From Muribaculaceae bacterium (lineage in GTDB: Bacteria; Bacteroidota; Bacteroidia; Bacteroidales; Muribaculaceae), in contig JAIECF010000257.1 in the NCBI GenBank assembly GCA_029068655.1, positions 1-58,759 of the forward strand: a DNA stretch of 58,759 nucleotides, given 5' to 3'. Of the stretch, positions 9,864-17,673 are shown piece by piece. The translations under genes and the position numbers were made by a program. Under the pieces are notes generated by a model. That model was not told the DNA's origin. It saw only the letters and a program-made list of their open reading frames with translations, and made no database searches. Position 1 is the first letter of the stretch. Each line of letters begins with the position of its first letter.

Positions 9864-11222
9864 ATGAAAAAAAATCTACTGTTGATCTCAGGCATTCTCA
9901 GCAGTGCCCTCACCCTTCAGGCTGCCGCACCGGAAGGGAACCTGTATATTCTCGGTCTTAACGGAGAATCCACACCCTCGGAAGGCAACCAACTCATACT
10001 TGGAGAACGCGATGAGGATGATATTGATGAAGGGATCTGGCGCTGGTCGCTTCCAGAATTCAATCTGACAGCCACCGAAGGTACTGTCACTATAAGCGAC
10101 GGAGCCACTCTAAACCTCGGATTCGATGAAAATAATCAGTTCGGATTCACCAACGACCTGACTTCCTCCCAGAGCATGATATATATGACCCAGGGTGGTC
10201 CGGCTATTAACTATCATCTTCCGGAAGGCGCATATCAGGTGATGGTAGCCCTTTTCGAGGATGTCGAGGGCGATATGGGCGGCGACACATGGATCCTCCA
10301 GTTGAAGTCGCTCAGCACCGAGGAACAGTCTGAAAACCTTTATCTGCTCGGCTTCAACGGCTATCTCGATCCTTCAGCCGCATGCTCCTTCCAAAAGGTA
10401 GAGGTCACTGAAGAAGGTGAGACATTCTCTTACTATACGATGCCTCGCTACCATATATCTGCATGCGAGGATGGATTCACCGTTTATAATGCCGGTCAGG
10501 ATACGACTTATGGTCAGGACGAGGCTTTCGCAGCTCTGGGCGACGTTACGGATGAAAACCCCATGGCATTCCTCGCTACGGAGGGTACTCCCGTGAAGTG
10601 TTCGCTTGAAGAAGGCTATTATGATGTCAACCTGAATATGACCGGTGCGATGACGATGATATCTTTCCTCCGCTGCGAGGATCAGACTCCGCAGGATGAG
10701 CTGGCATATTATCTTGTAGGCCTGAATGGTATGACTTCTATAGACGATGCTTATAAGTTTGACCGTCAGGAAATCACCGAAGACTATGAAGACGAAGGCA
10801 CCGGAGAGACTATATCCTACACCTCCTTGACTTATGTTTTGAAGAACGTCGAGATTAAAGAGCCGTCAGAACTGACCGTAGTGGCTCAGGACAATATGTA
10901 CGTGTTCGGCTATAACCCGGATATGGCGGCCTTTCTCCCGAACGATTTCAATAATACAATGCCTTTCTCTTCGATGGTAGCAGGAGGACAAGCCATCAAC
11001 TGCTCGCTTGAGGCAGGTAAGTACGATATCAATTTCGCATTGTCAGGAGTAAATACAGGTATGATTTCCGCTCTGGCGGCTGAAGAGGATGCCGTCGATT
11101 CTGTCTCTGTTGCATCAGGGATTCCTGTATTCTACAATCTTCAGGGCGTAAGGGTATCCAATCCTGAAAATGGCATATTCCTCAAGGTTCAGAATGGAAA
11201 GACAACCAAAGTAGTAAGATGA
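9864..11222 (+). CDS. Secreted acidic protein with three LxGxNG repeats
   Basis: A 452-residue exported protein; I start it at 9864 because a clear Sec signal peptide (MKKNLLLISGILSSALTLQA) begins there and the upstream extension is not signal-like. The mature part is acidic and has three repeats of about 130 residues, each opening with a similar strand: LYILGLNGESTPSEGN, LYLLGFNGYLDPSAACSF and YYLVGLNGMTSIDDAYKF. It ends with FYNLQGVRVSNPENGIFL and NGKTTKVVR, a C-terminal form often seen on secreted Bacteroidales proteins and resembling a sorting tail. It lies between the divergent TlpA operon and the ECF sigma gene, so it may be part of the same regulon. I do not recognise a family. Confidence 0.75.
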   Translation: MKKNLLLISGILSSALTLQAAAPEGNLYILGLNGESTPSEGNQLILGERDEDDIDEGIWRWSLPEFNLTATEGTVTISDGATLNLGFDENNQFGFTNDLTSSQSMIYMTQGGPAINYHLPEGAYQVMVALFEDVEGDMGGDTWILQLKSLSTEEQSENLYLLGFNGYLDPSAACSFQKVEVTEEGETFSYYTMPRYHISACEDGFTVYNAGQDTTYGQDEAFAALGDVTDENPMAFLATEGTPVKCSLEEGYYDVNLNMTGAMTMISFLRCEDQTPQDELAYYLVGLNGMTSIDDAYKFDRQEITEDYEDEGTGETISYTSLTYVLKNVEIKEPSELTVVAQDNMYVFGYNPDMAAFLPNDFNNTMPFSSMVAGGQAINCSLEAGKYDINFALSGVNTGMISALAAEEDAVDSVSVASGIPVFYNLQGVRVSNPENGIFLKVQNGKTTKVVR

Positions 11223-11259
11223 CGAAGATATCCTGTTGCCTTAACTAAAAAGACTTTAA

Positions 11260-11287
11260 GGTCCGGTTTTTATAGCCGGACCTTTTT
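11260..11287 (+). terminator. Hairpin terminator after the LxGxNG repeat protein
   Basis: GGTCCGG at 11260-11266 pairs with CCGGACC at 11276-11282, followed by a run of T. It separates the secreted-protein gene from the ECF sigma gene. Confidence 0.85.
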
Positions 11288-11306
11288 TATTTTCGAATTT
11301 TTTCGT

Positions 11307-11314
11307 TAATTTTG
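11307..11314 (+). promoter_or_regulatory. Probable -7 box for the ECF sigma gene
   Basis: TAATTTTG matches the Bacteroidetes -7 consensus TAnnTTTG. The -33 region falls in the T-run of the preceding terminator and is only TTTT. Transcription from here would start near 11320, which excludes an in-frame ATG at 11312 and favours the start at 11351. Confidence 0.5.
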
Positions 11315-11350
11315 TCTTTTGAACGCGCATTCGCTCGAATTTTTAGAAAA

Positions 11351-11953
11351 ATGGCTTCTACGGAACTGACAGAAAAGGCTTATCGTAAGTTCATCGATGG
11401 AGATATCGGTTTTTTTTATACCTATATCTACGCCGACATGATTCTTTATGCCAGCTCATGTCTGCCAGGACAGCTGTCGATCATGGCGGAAGACTGCGTC
11501 CAGAACGCTGTGGAAAAGGCTTATCGCCGTAGAGCCGAGTTCTCTTCCGCCAGGCAGTGGAAGGCATTTCTGATTACATGTACCCGCAATAAGGCAATAA
11601 GCTATCTCCGCAATTCTACAGCGGCGGAAAGATATCAAGAATTTGTCGGTAACCTTGAAGACTTGCATGAGGATATTCTTATCGACTACATACGCCAGGA
11701 AACCCTTCAGCACCTATATGCAGCCATAGATGCACTGCCAGTAGAAATGAGAGACCTTCTTGAGATGAGCTTTGAGGAAGGTCTTAAGAACTCTGAGATT
11801 GCGGAGCGTCTTGGAGTTGCCGAAATCACGGTCAAGAAGCGCAAGGCTCGCCTACTATCCCTGCTCCGCTCCTATTTTCCTGACGATATGCCTCCCGCGG
11901 CGCTTCTATTCATTCTAAGCACACTTCCGCTCCATCACGCTCCTTTTCCCTGA
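11351..11953 (+). CDS. ECF RNA polymerase sigma factor, FecI-like
   Basis: A 200-residue sigma-70 family factor with region 2 (about 10-85, AEDCVQNAVEKAYRRRAEF then WKAFLITCTRNKAISYLR) and region 4 (about 125-180, NSEIAERLGVAEITVKKRKA). The start at 11351 is preferred because a -7 box lies just upstream. It ends with a Pro/His-rich tail (about 182-200) not needed for the fold. As the only ECF gene near the FecR/STN-SusC operon, it is the likely partner of FecR at 7085-8269, though separated by a gene and on the other strand. That pairing is inferred from proximity. Confidence 0.9.
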   Translation: MASTELTEKAYRKFIDGDIGFFYTYIYADMILYASSCLPGQLSIMAEDCVQNAVEKAYRRRAEFSSARQWKAFLITCTRNKAISYLRNSTAAERYQEFVGNLEDLHEDILIDYIRQETLQHLYAAIDALPVEMRDLLEMSFEEGLKNSEIAERLGVAEITVKKRKARLLSLLRSYFPDDMPPAALLFILSTLPLHHAPFP

Positions 11954-12394
11954 TAATGCCCAGACATGGTAGAGACACAGGGCCAATGACAACACATATG
12001 CGCAACAGGTTTATCATTTCATTTTGCTTTCGGGAGTCTTGGATCAAAAAAGCATGAAATAAGTGAGAATTTACAAAATGTCATGACCCCATATCTTTTG
12101 ATTTCAGATGGTTAGGTCTGATGTGTAAAAATGAATTGAACCTTTCTGTTACAGAATTGTTGCACGCCTGTAACACCCTGTTTCAATAATGATATATTAA
12201 TTTAATCACTTGTAATATGCTTATCCTTAACGTGTTACAAAATTGTTTAGCCGATGTTTCAGTTATTGCAAAATTTTGTCGAAACATTTAAAAAATTGCT
12301 AACGTTATACTGACAAAGACCACTTCTTTTAACCTTTAATTTTTTTTAACAACCCTTGAACTCGCGAAAGCGGTTCCTTCAAACAAATCACATT
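11954..12394 (+). promoter_or_regulatory. Upstream region of sigma copy B with two direct repeats
   Basis: There is no gene in this 441-bp AT-rich stretch. It carries two near-identical 15-mers in the same orientation, TGTTACAGAATTGTT at 12147-12161 and TGTTACAAAATTGTT at 12233-12247, 86 bp apart. These could be binding sites of a regulator. I see no clean TAnnTTTG box, so the promoter of the sigma gene may be of another class. The matching region of copy A is outside the window. Confidence 0.4.
12147..12247. repeat. Pair of direct 15-bp repeats TGTTACARAATTGTT
   Basis: The copies at 12147-12161 and 12233-12247 differ at one position. They lie 234 and 148 bp before the sigma start codon (measured from the end of each repeat). 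Confidence 0.5.
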
Positions 12395-12904
12395 ATGGCA
12401 TCCAACAGCAACTTCCGCACAAACCTCCTAAACCTCCAGTCAAACCTCATGAGCTTCGCTTATCAGCTCACTTCCGACCGTGAGGCCGCAGCCGACCTCC
12501 TTCAGGACACCACACTCAAGGCTCTCGACAACGAGGAGAAGTTCACCGCCGACACTAACTTCAAGGGCTGGGTCATGACGATCATGCGCAACATATTCAT
12601 AAACAACTATCGCCGCAATGTACGTCAGGCCACTATCGTCGACACCACAGACGACCTATACCACATCAACACATCGCAGGAATCTGCACTCGAGACTCCC
12701 GAAGGCAGCCTTTCTGTAAAGGAGATCACTGCTGTCATAAACACTTTCGACGACGAGTTCCGCGTTCCCTTCAACATGCATGTCGCAGGATACAAGTACT
12801 CCGAGATCGCAGAGGAGCTCGACCTCCCGGTGGGAACCGTAAAGAGCCGCATCTTCTTCGCACGTAAGCGTCTCCGCGAGCAGCTCTCCGCTTACGCCTG
12901 CTGA
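12395..12904 (+). CDS. RNA polymerase sigma factor (sigma-70/ECF type), copy B
   Basis: A complete 169-residue sigma factor starting MASNSNFRTN. Region 2 (about 15-80) includes REAAADLLQDTTLKALDN and the WVMTIMRNIFINNYRR helix; region 4 (about 110-165) has YSEIAEELDLPVGTVKSRIF. The start at 12395 is chosen over an upstream in-frame ATG at 12356 because it gives the normal family N-terminus. From residue 48 on, the protein is identical to copy A at the left edge of the window. Codon choice is rich in C-ending codons in both, consistent with good expression. It is followed by the conserved noncoding block and a hairpin. The type is widely conserved in Bacteroidales and has no adjacent anti-sigma gene. 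Confidence 0.93.
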   Translation: MASNSNFRTNLLNLQSNLMSFAYQLTSDREAAADLLQDTTLKALDNEEKFTADTNFKGWVMTIMRNIFINNYRRNVRQATIVDTTDDLYHINTSQESALETPEGSLSVKEITAVINTFDDEFRVPFNMHVAGYKYSEIAEELDLPVGTVKSRIFFARKRLREQLSAYAC

Positions 12905-12917
12905 TCCCAATGACTAA

Positions 12918-13243
12918 TGATTAATTATCAATGATCATTTTTGGATGCCCCAAGATAGAAAAACACATTACACTATATACGATACACTATAAACTATATT
13001 GCTCGAAAATACCTTGAAAGACACACACCGCATAATCTTATGACGCATACATGTCATTATCTGGATCTCAGAGGCTGATAATTACGAATTATGCATTATG
13101 AATTATGCATTCTTAAAGACCTTGATCGAAATCTGATGCTTGAAAAGACACTCCACGAAATACTAAAAAACACGATATGTCCTTAATCTGATTTACAATA
13201 TATATTCACCTTAATCTAAAAATCAAATACTGTGAAAAAAAAT
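12918..13243 (+). other. Conserved 3' noncoding block downstream of sigma copy B
   Basis: This is the counterpart of 376-604, with an 85-nt identical segment (12918-13002) and a second segment (13117-13237) with about six substitutions. It differs by an 88-bp insertion at 13029-13116. No plausible gene is present. The two blocks together define a conserved element of roughly 230 nt between the sigma stop codon and its terminator. Confidence 0.65.
13029..13116. repeat. 88-bp insertion in the copy B noncoding block, with dispersed repeat
   Basis: Compared with copy A, where ACACACAC is joined directly to AGACCTTG (478-493), copy B has 88 extra bases. The right part (13087-13111) is built from AATTATGCATTATGAATT plus ATGCATT. 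The same word occurs at 37314-37331, and related forms occur at 49567-49600 and 56034-56053. It has no coding capacity and looks like a small dispersed palindromic element. Confidence 0.55.
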
Positions 13244-13277
13244 GCTCCCGCCTTTGATTGAAGGCGGGAGCATTTTT
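13244..13277. terminator. Bidirectional hairpin terminator after sigma copy B
   Basis: GCTCCCGCCTT (13244-13254) pairs with AAGGCGGGAGC (13261-13271), flanked by A-run and T-run. It serves the sigma gene and the converging AraC gene. Its centre is the reverse complement of the centre of the copy A hairpin. Confidence 0.85.
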
Positions 13278-13284
13278 TATAGCG

Positions 13285-13839
13285 TCATACCTCACTCAGA
13301 GGCGTCCGCACCCCGATTTCCCGGAACTGCGTCGGAGTCATTCCCGTAGCCTGTTTGAAGCGTGTGCTCAGGTGGGGAACCGAGGAGAAGCCTGTGTCGA
13401 AAGCTATCTCACTCAAAGACAGCTGTCCGTCGAGCAAAAGTTCCTTTATACGCTCTATGCGTAAAGATGTAAAATAATTTTCAATGGTCCGGCCCTCCGT
13501 AGAAGCGAAAATCCGAGAGAGATTGCGATAAGACATATGCAGAGAGTCTGGAAGTATAGTGGCAATGTCAGCGCGCATTCCATCCCCCTCGCGAGACAGC
13601 TCCATAAGCTTCGTCTTGATCTCCGAGACTATACCCTCCTCACGCGAGCGTATCACCTCGAAGCCCTCTTTATGCAACTCTGTGTCGAGACGATCGATCA
13701 CCTCATCCTCAGGATTTCCCACCACAGTCACTGACCCCAACTCGACTCCGAGCAGGTCAAGAGACTGTATCCGAGACGTTATCTCCGCCACCTTCGCCAC
13801 ACAATGGCGGCAGACCATATTTTTTATTCTTATCTTCAC
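13285..13839 (-). CDS. AraC-family regulator with N-terminal HMA-like metal-binding domain
   Basis: A 184-residue protein. Residues 1-66 have the beta-alpha-beta-beta-alpha-beta layout of a heavy-metal-associated domain with NMVCRHC (Cys10, Cys13). Residues about 80-175 form an AraC double helix-turn-helix, with SLSEIAFDTGFSSVPHLSTR and the closing MTPTQFRE. The likely role is a cytoplasmic regulator that binds a soft metal (copper-like) and controls metal-homeostasis genes. The only other HMA gene in the window is the permease at 693-1934, a plausible target. It converges on sigma copy B. It is not obviously part of the GH3/esterase operon 36 bp upstream. Metal and targets are inferred. Confidence 0.88.
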   Translation of the reverse strand: MKIRIKNMVCRHCVAKVAEITSRIQSLDLLGVELGSVTVVGNPEDEVIDRLDTELHKEGFEVIRSREEGIVSEIKTKLMELSREGDGMRADIATILPDSLHMSYRNLSRIFASTEGRTIENYFTSLRIERIKELLLDGQLSLSEIAFDTGFSSVPHLSTRFKQATGMTPTQFREIGVRTPLSEV

Positions 13840-13875
13840 GTTTCTGTCGCTCTATATCTATAGAACAACCGTATA

Positions 13876-16215
13876 TTACTTTCTGCTCAGCGTATTGATC
13901 GGAGCAGCGGGTGAAAGCACCTTGTTGACCTTTCTCTCAGAGCCGGAGGCAGTGACATTGAGTTTCTTGCGTATATCGCGCGAAGAGGATCCCAACAGCA
14001 CTGAGTATTCGCCCGGAGTCACTACCCATTTCGAACCTTCCGCATCAAACGAAGCCAGGTCTTCAGCATCGAAAACAAGAGTCACTTTCTCCACTGCGCC
14101 CGGAGCCAACTCAGAGGTTTTGGCGAATGCCTTCAGTTCCTTTTCCGGCTTGTTGGCTGTCTTCGCATCCGGAGCGGATACATACAGCTGCACAACTTCC
14201 TTTCCGGGCATAGAACCGATATTCTTCACATCCATCTTAACGACATAGCTGTTGCCGGCCTTCTCTACAATAGGCTCGCCATACTCAAACTCGGTGTAAG
14301 ACAGGCCATAGCCGAACGGGTAGGAGACATCCTTGCCGAATGTGTCGAAATAGCGGTAGCCCACATATACGTCCTCCTCATAGTTAGTGTAGTCTATGTC
14401 CTTCACTTTCGCAGAGTCAGCACGCGCCTGATTGTTGGTGATATCCATGTTGGCCTTAAGATCCACAGGGAAATTCGCTGTCGACGCGTGGTCGCGGAAG
14501 CTTTTCGGGAAAGTCATGGTCAGCTTGCCGCTGGGATATGACTTACCGGTAAGAACATCAGCCACGCTGTTGCCACCCTCCTGGCCACCTTGCCAAGCGC
14601 AAAGGATAGCGTCCGGCTGGTCTTTCCATGAAGCAGTCTCAATGACACCGCCTACATTCATGATAACCACAACCTTCTTACCTTTCGCATGGAAAGCCTT
14701 GGTAACGTCGTTTATCAGCTTCTTGTTAGCGGCAGAGAGTGAGAAGTCGGATGAAGTGCGGTCAAGGAATTCTCCGGACTGACGACCTATCGTGATCAAA
14801 GCCATGTCAAGTTCTTCGGCCTGACGGGCGATATCCTTAGGATCCACGGGCATCTCATCCGGCAACTCCGTAGGAAGGAATGCGCTCATAGGATTGTCAC
14901 TCTTCCTGGCGTTATCGTAATAGTTCTTGAGATATTCGCGGTAAGCTCTCTCAAGCTCTTTATCAGTCTTGTAGCCAGCATTGCTCAGGCCGTCGAGAAG
15001 CGATACTGTATATGCCCTGTTCACATTGCCCGAACCTGTTCCGCCTGCTATGAAGTCATAAGATCCGTTGCCGTATACAGCCACATTCTTTACTTCCTTT
15101 GCCAATGGCAACGTACCTTTGTCGTTCTTAAGTAGTACCATACCTTCAGTAGCGCTCTGGCGGGTGATGTCGGCGTGAGCCTTCAGGTCAGGCTTATTGG
15201 AATACTTGTAACCTTTGAACGACGGAGTCCTTACGATCAGTTCAAGAATACGCTTCACATTGCGGTCAAGTATCTCCTCGTCGAGCGAGCCATTCTCAAG
15301 ACCCGCCATAATCTGCTCATACTGCCTGTCGGTGCCGGGCTGAAGCATGTCATTGCCCGCTTTCATCTGCTTTACGCCATCCTTGCCGCCAAACCAGTCG
15401 GTCATAACAGTGCCTCCATAACCCCACTCATCACGCAGCACTGTGGTAAGCAGGTCATATGACTCTGAGGTATACTCCCCGTTGATATAATTGTAGGATG
15501 ACATCACAGTCCAGGGGTCGGCATCCTTTACGGCGATCTCGAAACCCTTGAGATAGAGCTCGCGAAGCGCACGCTCCGACATGCGGGCGTCATTACCCAT
15601 GCGGTTGGTCTCCTGATTGTTGCCGGCGAAGTGCTTTATGCTTGTGCCGACACCGTTAGACTGCACGCCCTTCACATAGGCGGAGGCAATGTTGCCGCTC
15701 ACCACAGGATCTTCCGAGTAATATTCGAAGTTTCTTCCGCAAAGAGGGTTGCGGTGGGTGTTCAAGGCGGGGGCAAGGAGTACGTCCGCTCCGTATTCGA
15801 GCACTTCCTCACCTATCGCACGGCCAACCTTCGCCACCAGCGTGGTATCCCATGTGCAGGCAAGCAATGTTCCTATCGGGAAGTGAGTGCAATAGTATGT
15901 CTCGGAATCGTCCGGACGCGTCGGGTCTATACGGAGTCCTGCCGGACCATCGGCAAGGACGATCGACGGAATACCAAGACGGGGAATCGGATAGGTCGTT
16001 CCTGCTGCTCCGGGAACTTTTCCCTTCGTAGCGCCGACTACGGCACTGTCACCTGAAAAGCCCTTCATACCGGTACCGATAACGAGCTTCACCTTCTCCT
16101 CCGGCGTCATAGCCGCTATCACTTCGTCTATATTGTCTGCAGAAAGCTGAGGAGCCTTTGATCCGCAGGATACAACTACAGTAGCCATAACAGCCAAGCC
16201 TAAAAGTTTTTTCAT
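13876..16215 (-). CDS. Glycoside hydrolase family 3 beta-glycosidase (BglX-like), lipoprotein
   Basis: A 779-residue GH3 enzyme with a lipoprotein signal peptide (TVVVSC). The N-terminal TIM barrel includes KHFAGNNQETNRMGND and the nucleophile motif VMTDW, placing the catalytic Asp at residue 273. The alpha/beta sandwich follows (LITIGRQSGEF; WQGGQEGGNSVADVLTGK), then a C-terminal fibronectin III-like domain (DVYVGYRYFD to the end). It should cleave terminal beta-linked sugars, most often glucose or xylose, in the periplasm or at the membrane. It lies 6 bp after the esterase gene and is co-transcribed with it, beside SusC/SusD and GH97 genes. Confidence 0.93.
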   Translation of the reverse strand: MKKLLGLAVMATVVVSCGSKAPQLSADNIDEVIAAMTPEEKVKLVIGTGMKGFSGDSAVVGATKGKVPGAAGTTYPIPRLGIPSIVLADGPAGLRIDPTRPDDSETYYCTHFPIGTLLACTWDTTLVAKVGRAIGEEVLEYGADVLLAPALNTHRNPLCGRNFEYYSEDPVVSGNIASAYVKGVQSNGVGTSIKHFAGNNQETNRMGNDARMSERALRELYLKGFEIAVKDADPWTVMSSYNYINGEYTSESYDLLTTVLRDEWGYGGTVMTDWFGGKDGVKQMKAGNDMLQPGTDRQYEQIMAGLENGSLDEEILDRNVKRILELIVRTPSFKGYKYSNKPDLKAHADITRQSATEGMVLLKNDKGTLPLAKEVKNVAVYGNGSYDFIAGGTGSGNVNRAYTVSLLDGLSNAGYKTDKELERAYREYLKNYYDNARKSDNPMSAFLPTELPDEMPVDPKDIARQAEELDMALITIGRQSGEFLDRTSSDFSLSAANKKLINDVTKAFHAKGKKVVVIMNVGGVIETASWKDQPDAILCAWQGGQEGGNSVADVLTGKSYPSGKLTMTFPKSFRDHASTANFPVDLKANMDITNNQARADSAKVKDIDYTNYEEDVYVGYRYFDTFGKDVSYPFGYGLSYTEFEYGEPIVEKAGNSYVVKMDVKNIGSMPGKEVVQLYVSAPDAKTANKPEKELKAFAKTSELAPGAVEKVTLVFDAEDLASFDAEGSKWVVTPGEYSVLLGSSSRDIRKKLNVTASGSERKVNKVLSPAAPINTLSRK

Positions 16216-16221
16216 CTGGTA

Positions 16222-17415
16222 TTATTTTTTAAAAAGTTGTGGTACGAATTCAGTGAGATATATACGCCAGTTCTTCCAGATGTGACCGTCGGGGCTTTCG
16301 CGATAGACATATTTATAGCCCTTGTCGTCAAGCATCTTGCGGTAGTCTTTGTTGGCCTCATAGAGGAAGTCCTTGTCGCCGATGGCGATCCAGTACAGCT
16401 TTGGAGCATTGGAGAACTGCTTGGCGAGTTTCTGATCAAGATTATCATAAATCGGAGATGTAGTGCCGTCGTGAGGGAGTATCGCTGCAGAGAACAGGCC
16501 TATATAGTCAAACATATCGGGATATTCCTTTGAGATATGGAGCGAATGGAAGCCACCCATTGAGAGACCTGCGATCGCACGATGCTGCTTGTCGGCGATA
16601 GTGCGGTAGTTGGTGTCTACATACTTCACCACATCGGGAAAATGCTGCTCGAATGTGCCGTCCATCGTCTTTGGTAGCTGGGTCGTTGGAGGCGCGAAAC
16701 CGAGGCTTGTCTCTCCAGGAGCACCTTCCATGGCTACGTTGCCGTTGGTCATGACTACGATCATGGGCTCAGCCTCGCCGCGAGCTATCATATTATCGAG
16801 GATCTGGGTCGCACGGCCAAGCTCCGACCAGGCGTTCTCGTCGCCACCCATTCCGTGAAGGAGGTAGAAGACAGGATAGCGTCTGTCGCCCTTCTCATAC
16901 CCCGGCGGAGTATAGATGGTCATACGGCGGTCCGTTCCGAGTGTCGGACTGTCGTACCATACTTTTGAAACTGTACCGTGAGGCACATCATTGACCTTGA
17001 AATAGTCTGCGTAGCCGCCCCCGACTAAAAACACGTTGGTGATGGTGGCGGTGTCGCGGATCTGGAATACATTTGAAGGATCAGGCATCTTCTGGCCATC
17101 CACTATAAACGAATAGGAATAGAGTTCAGGAGAGAGTGCCTCTGTAGTGAATTCCCAAACTCCCTCGGAATTCTTAACGAGATCTGCTGTTCCCGGAGCA
17201 TCGAACTTGCCGTAAGGCGTGTCCATCTGCACGGGAGCGAGGAAATCGCCCGTCACCTGAACGCTCTTGGCGTCGGGAGCCTTAAACCGGAAAGTCACCG
17301 TGTTGTCAGGATTCACTTCAGGAGAGACGATCTGAGAGAATCCCCAGAGAGCCTGCTGGGCATTACAGGTCATCACGCAGACCAGCAGCCCTAAAATAAA
17401 GATGATTTTTTTCAT
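16222..17415 (-). CDS. Secreted CE1-type esterase with N-terminal E-set/CBM48-like domain
   Basis: A 397-residue exported protein (signal peptide about 1-19). Residues about 25-120 form an immunoglobulin-like E-set domain (NTVTFRFKAPDAKSVQVTGD) like that in XynZ/Fae-type esterases. Residues about 135-397 are an alpha/beta hydrolase of the esterase D/CE1 group. The nucleophile elbow GLSMGG gives Ser285, with an Asp in GDKD (about 347-349) and His378 in DGHIW. Such enzymes remove feruloyl or acetyl groups from plant polysaccharides. It is first in the operon with GH3 and points to a plant cell-wall-type substrate, but the exact ester is not determinable. Confidence 0.9.
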   Translation of the reverse strand: MKKIIFILGLLVCVMTCNAQQALWGFSQIVSPEVNPDNTVTFRFKAPDAKSVQVTGDFLAPVQMDTPYGKFDAPGTADLVKNSEGVWEFTTEALSPELYSYSFIVDGQKMPDPSNVFQIRDTATITNVFLVGGGYADYFKVNDVPHGTVSKVWYDSPTLGTDRRMTIYTPPGYEKGDRRYPVFYLLHGMGGDENAWSELGRATQILDNMIARGEAEPMIVVMTNGNVAMEGAPGETSLGFAPPTTQLPKTMDGTFEQHFPDVVKYVDTNYRTIADKQHRAIAGLSMGGFHSLHISKEYPDMFDYIGLFSAAILPHDGTTSPIYDNLDQKLAKQFSNAPKLYWIAIGDKDFLYEANKDYRKMLDDKGYKYVYRESPDGHIWKNWRIYLTEFVPQLFKK

Positions 17416-17673
17416 GATATGTTTAATTATTGTATTTGGATCATATCGGATTTTTCCGCTAAATTACATAAAATATTCTTTCTATACACACAAAAGATCG
17501 ATGAGAGTAAAAAAAACATTTTAAGGATTCTTATAAAGGTATATTCTTCAACAAATTAAAATATAGACTCCTGATATTGCAGGTAAACATGCCTCACATC
17601 AATGTTTCAGTCGGCCATGACAGAAAGGAGAAATACGGACTTAAGGGGAAAAATACTATTTTGACTACTTGAA
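17416..17673. other. Divergent intergenic region without recognised gene
   Basis: AT-rich spacer between the esterase operon (minus) and the DUF6377 regulator (plus). I found no TAnnTTTG box for the minus direction and no convincing inverted repeat; the plus-strand promoter follows at 17674. Confidence 0.5.

Noticed and set aside
12356..12394. Earlier in-frame start for sigma copy B
   Set aside because: The extra 13 residues (MNSRKRFLQTNHI) do not fit the family N-terminus, and MASNSNFRTN is the usual type of start.
13559..14248. 229-codon open frame on the plus strand
   Set aside because: Antisense to the AraC and GH3 genes; Ser/Thr-rich shadow translation.
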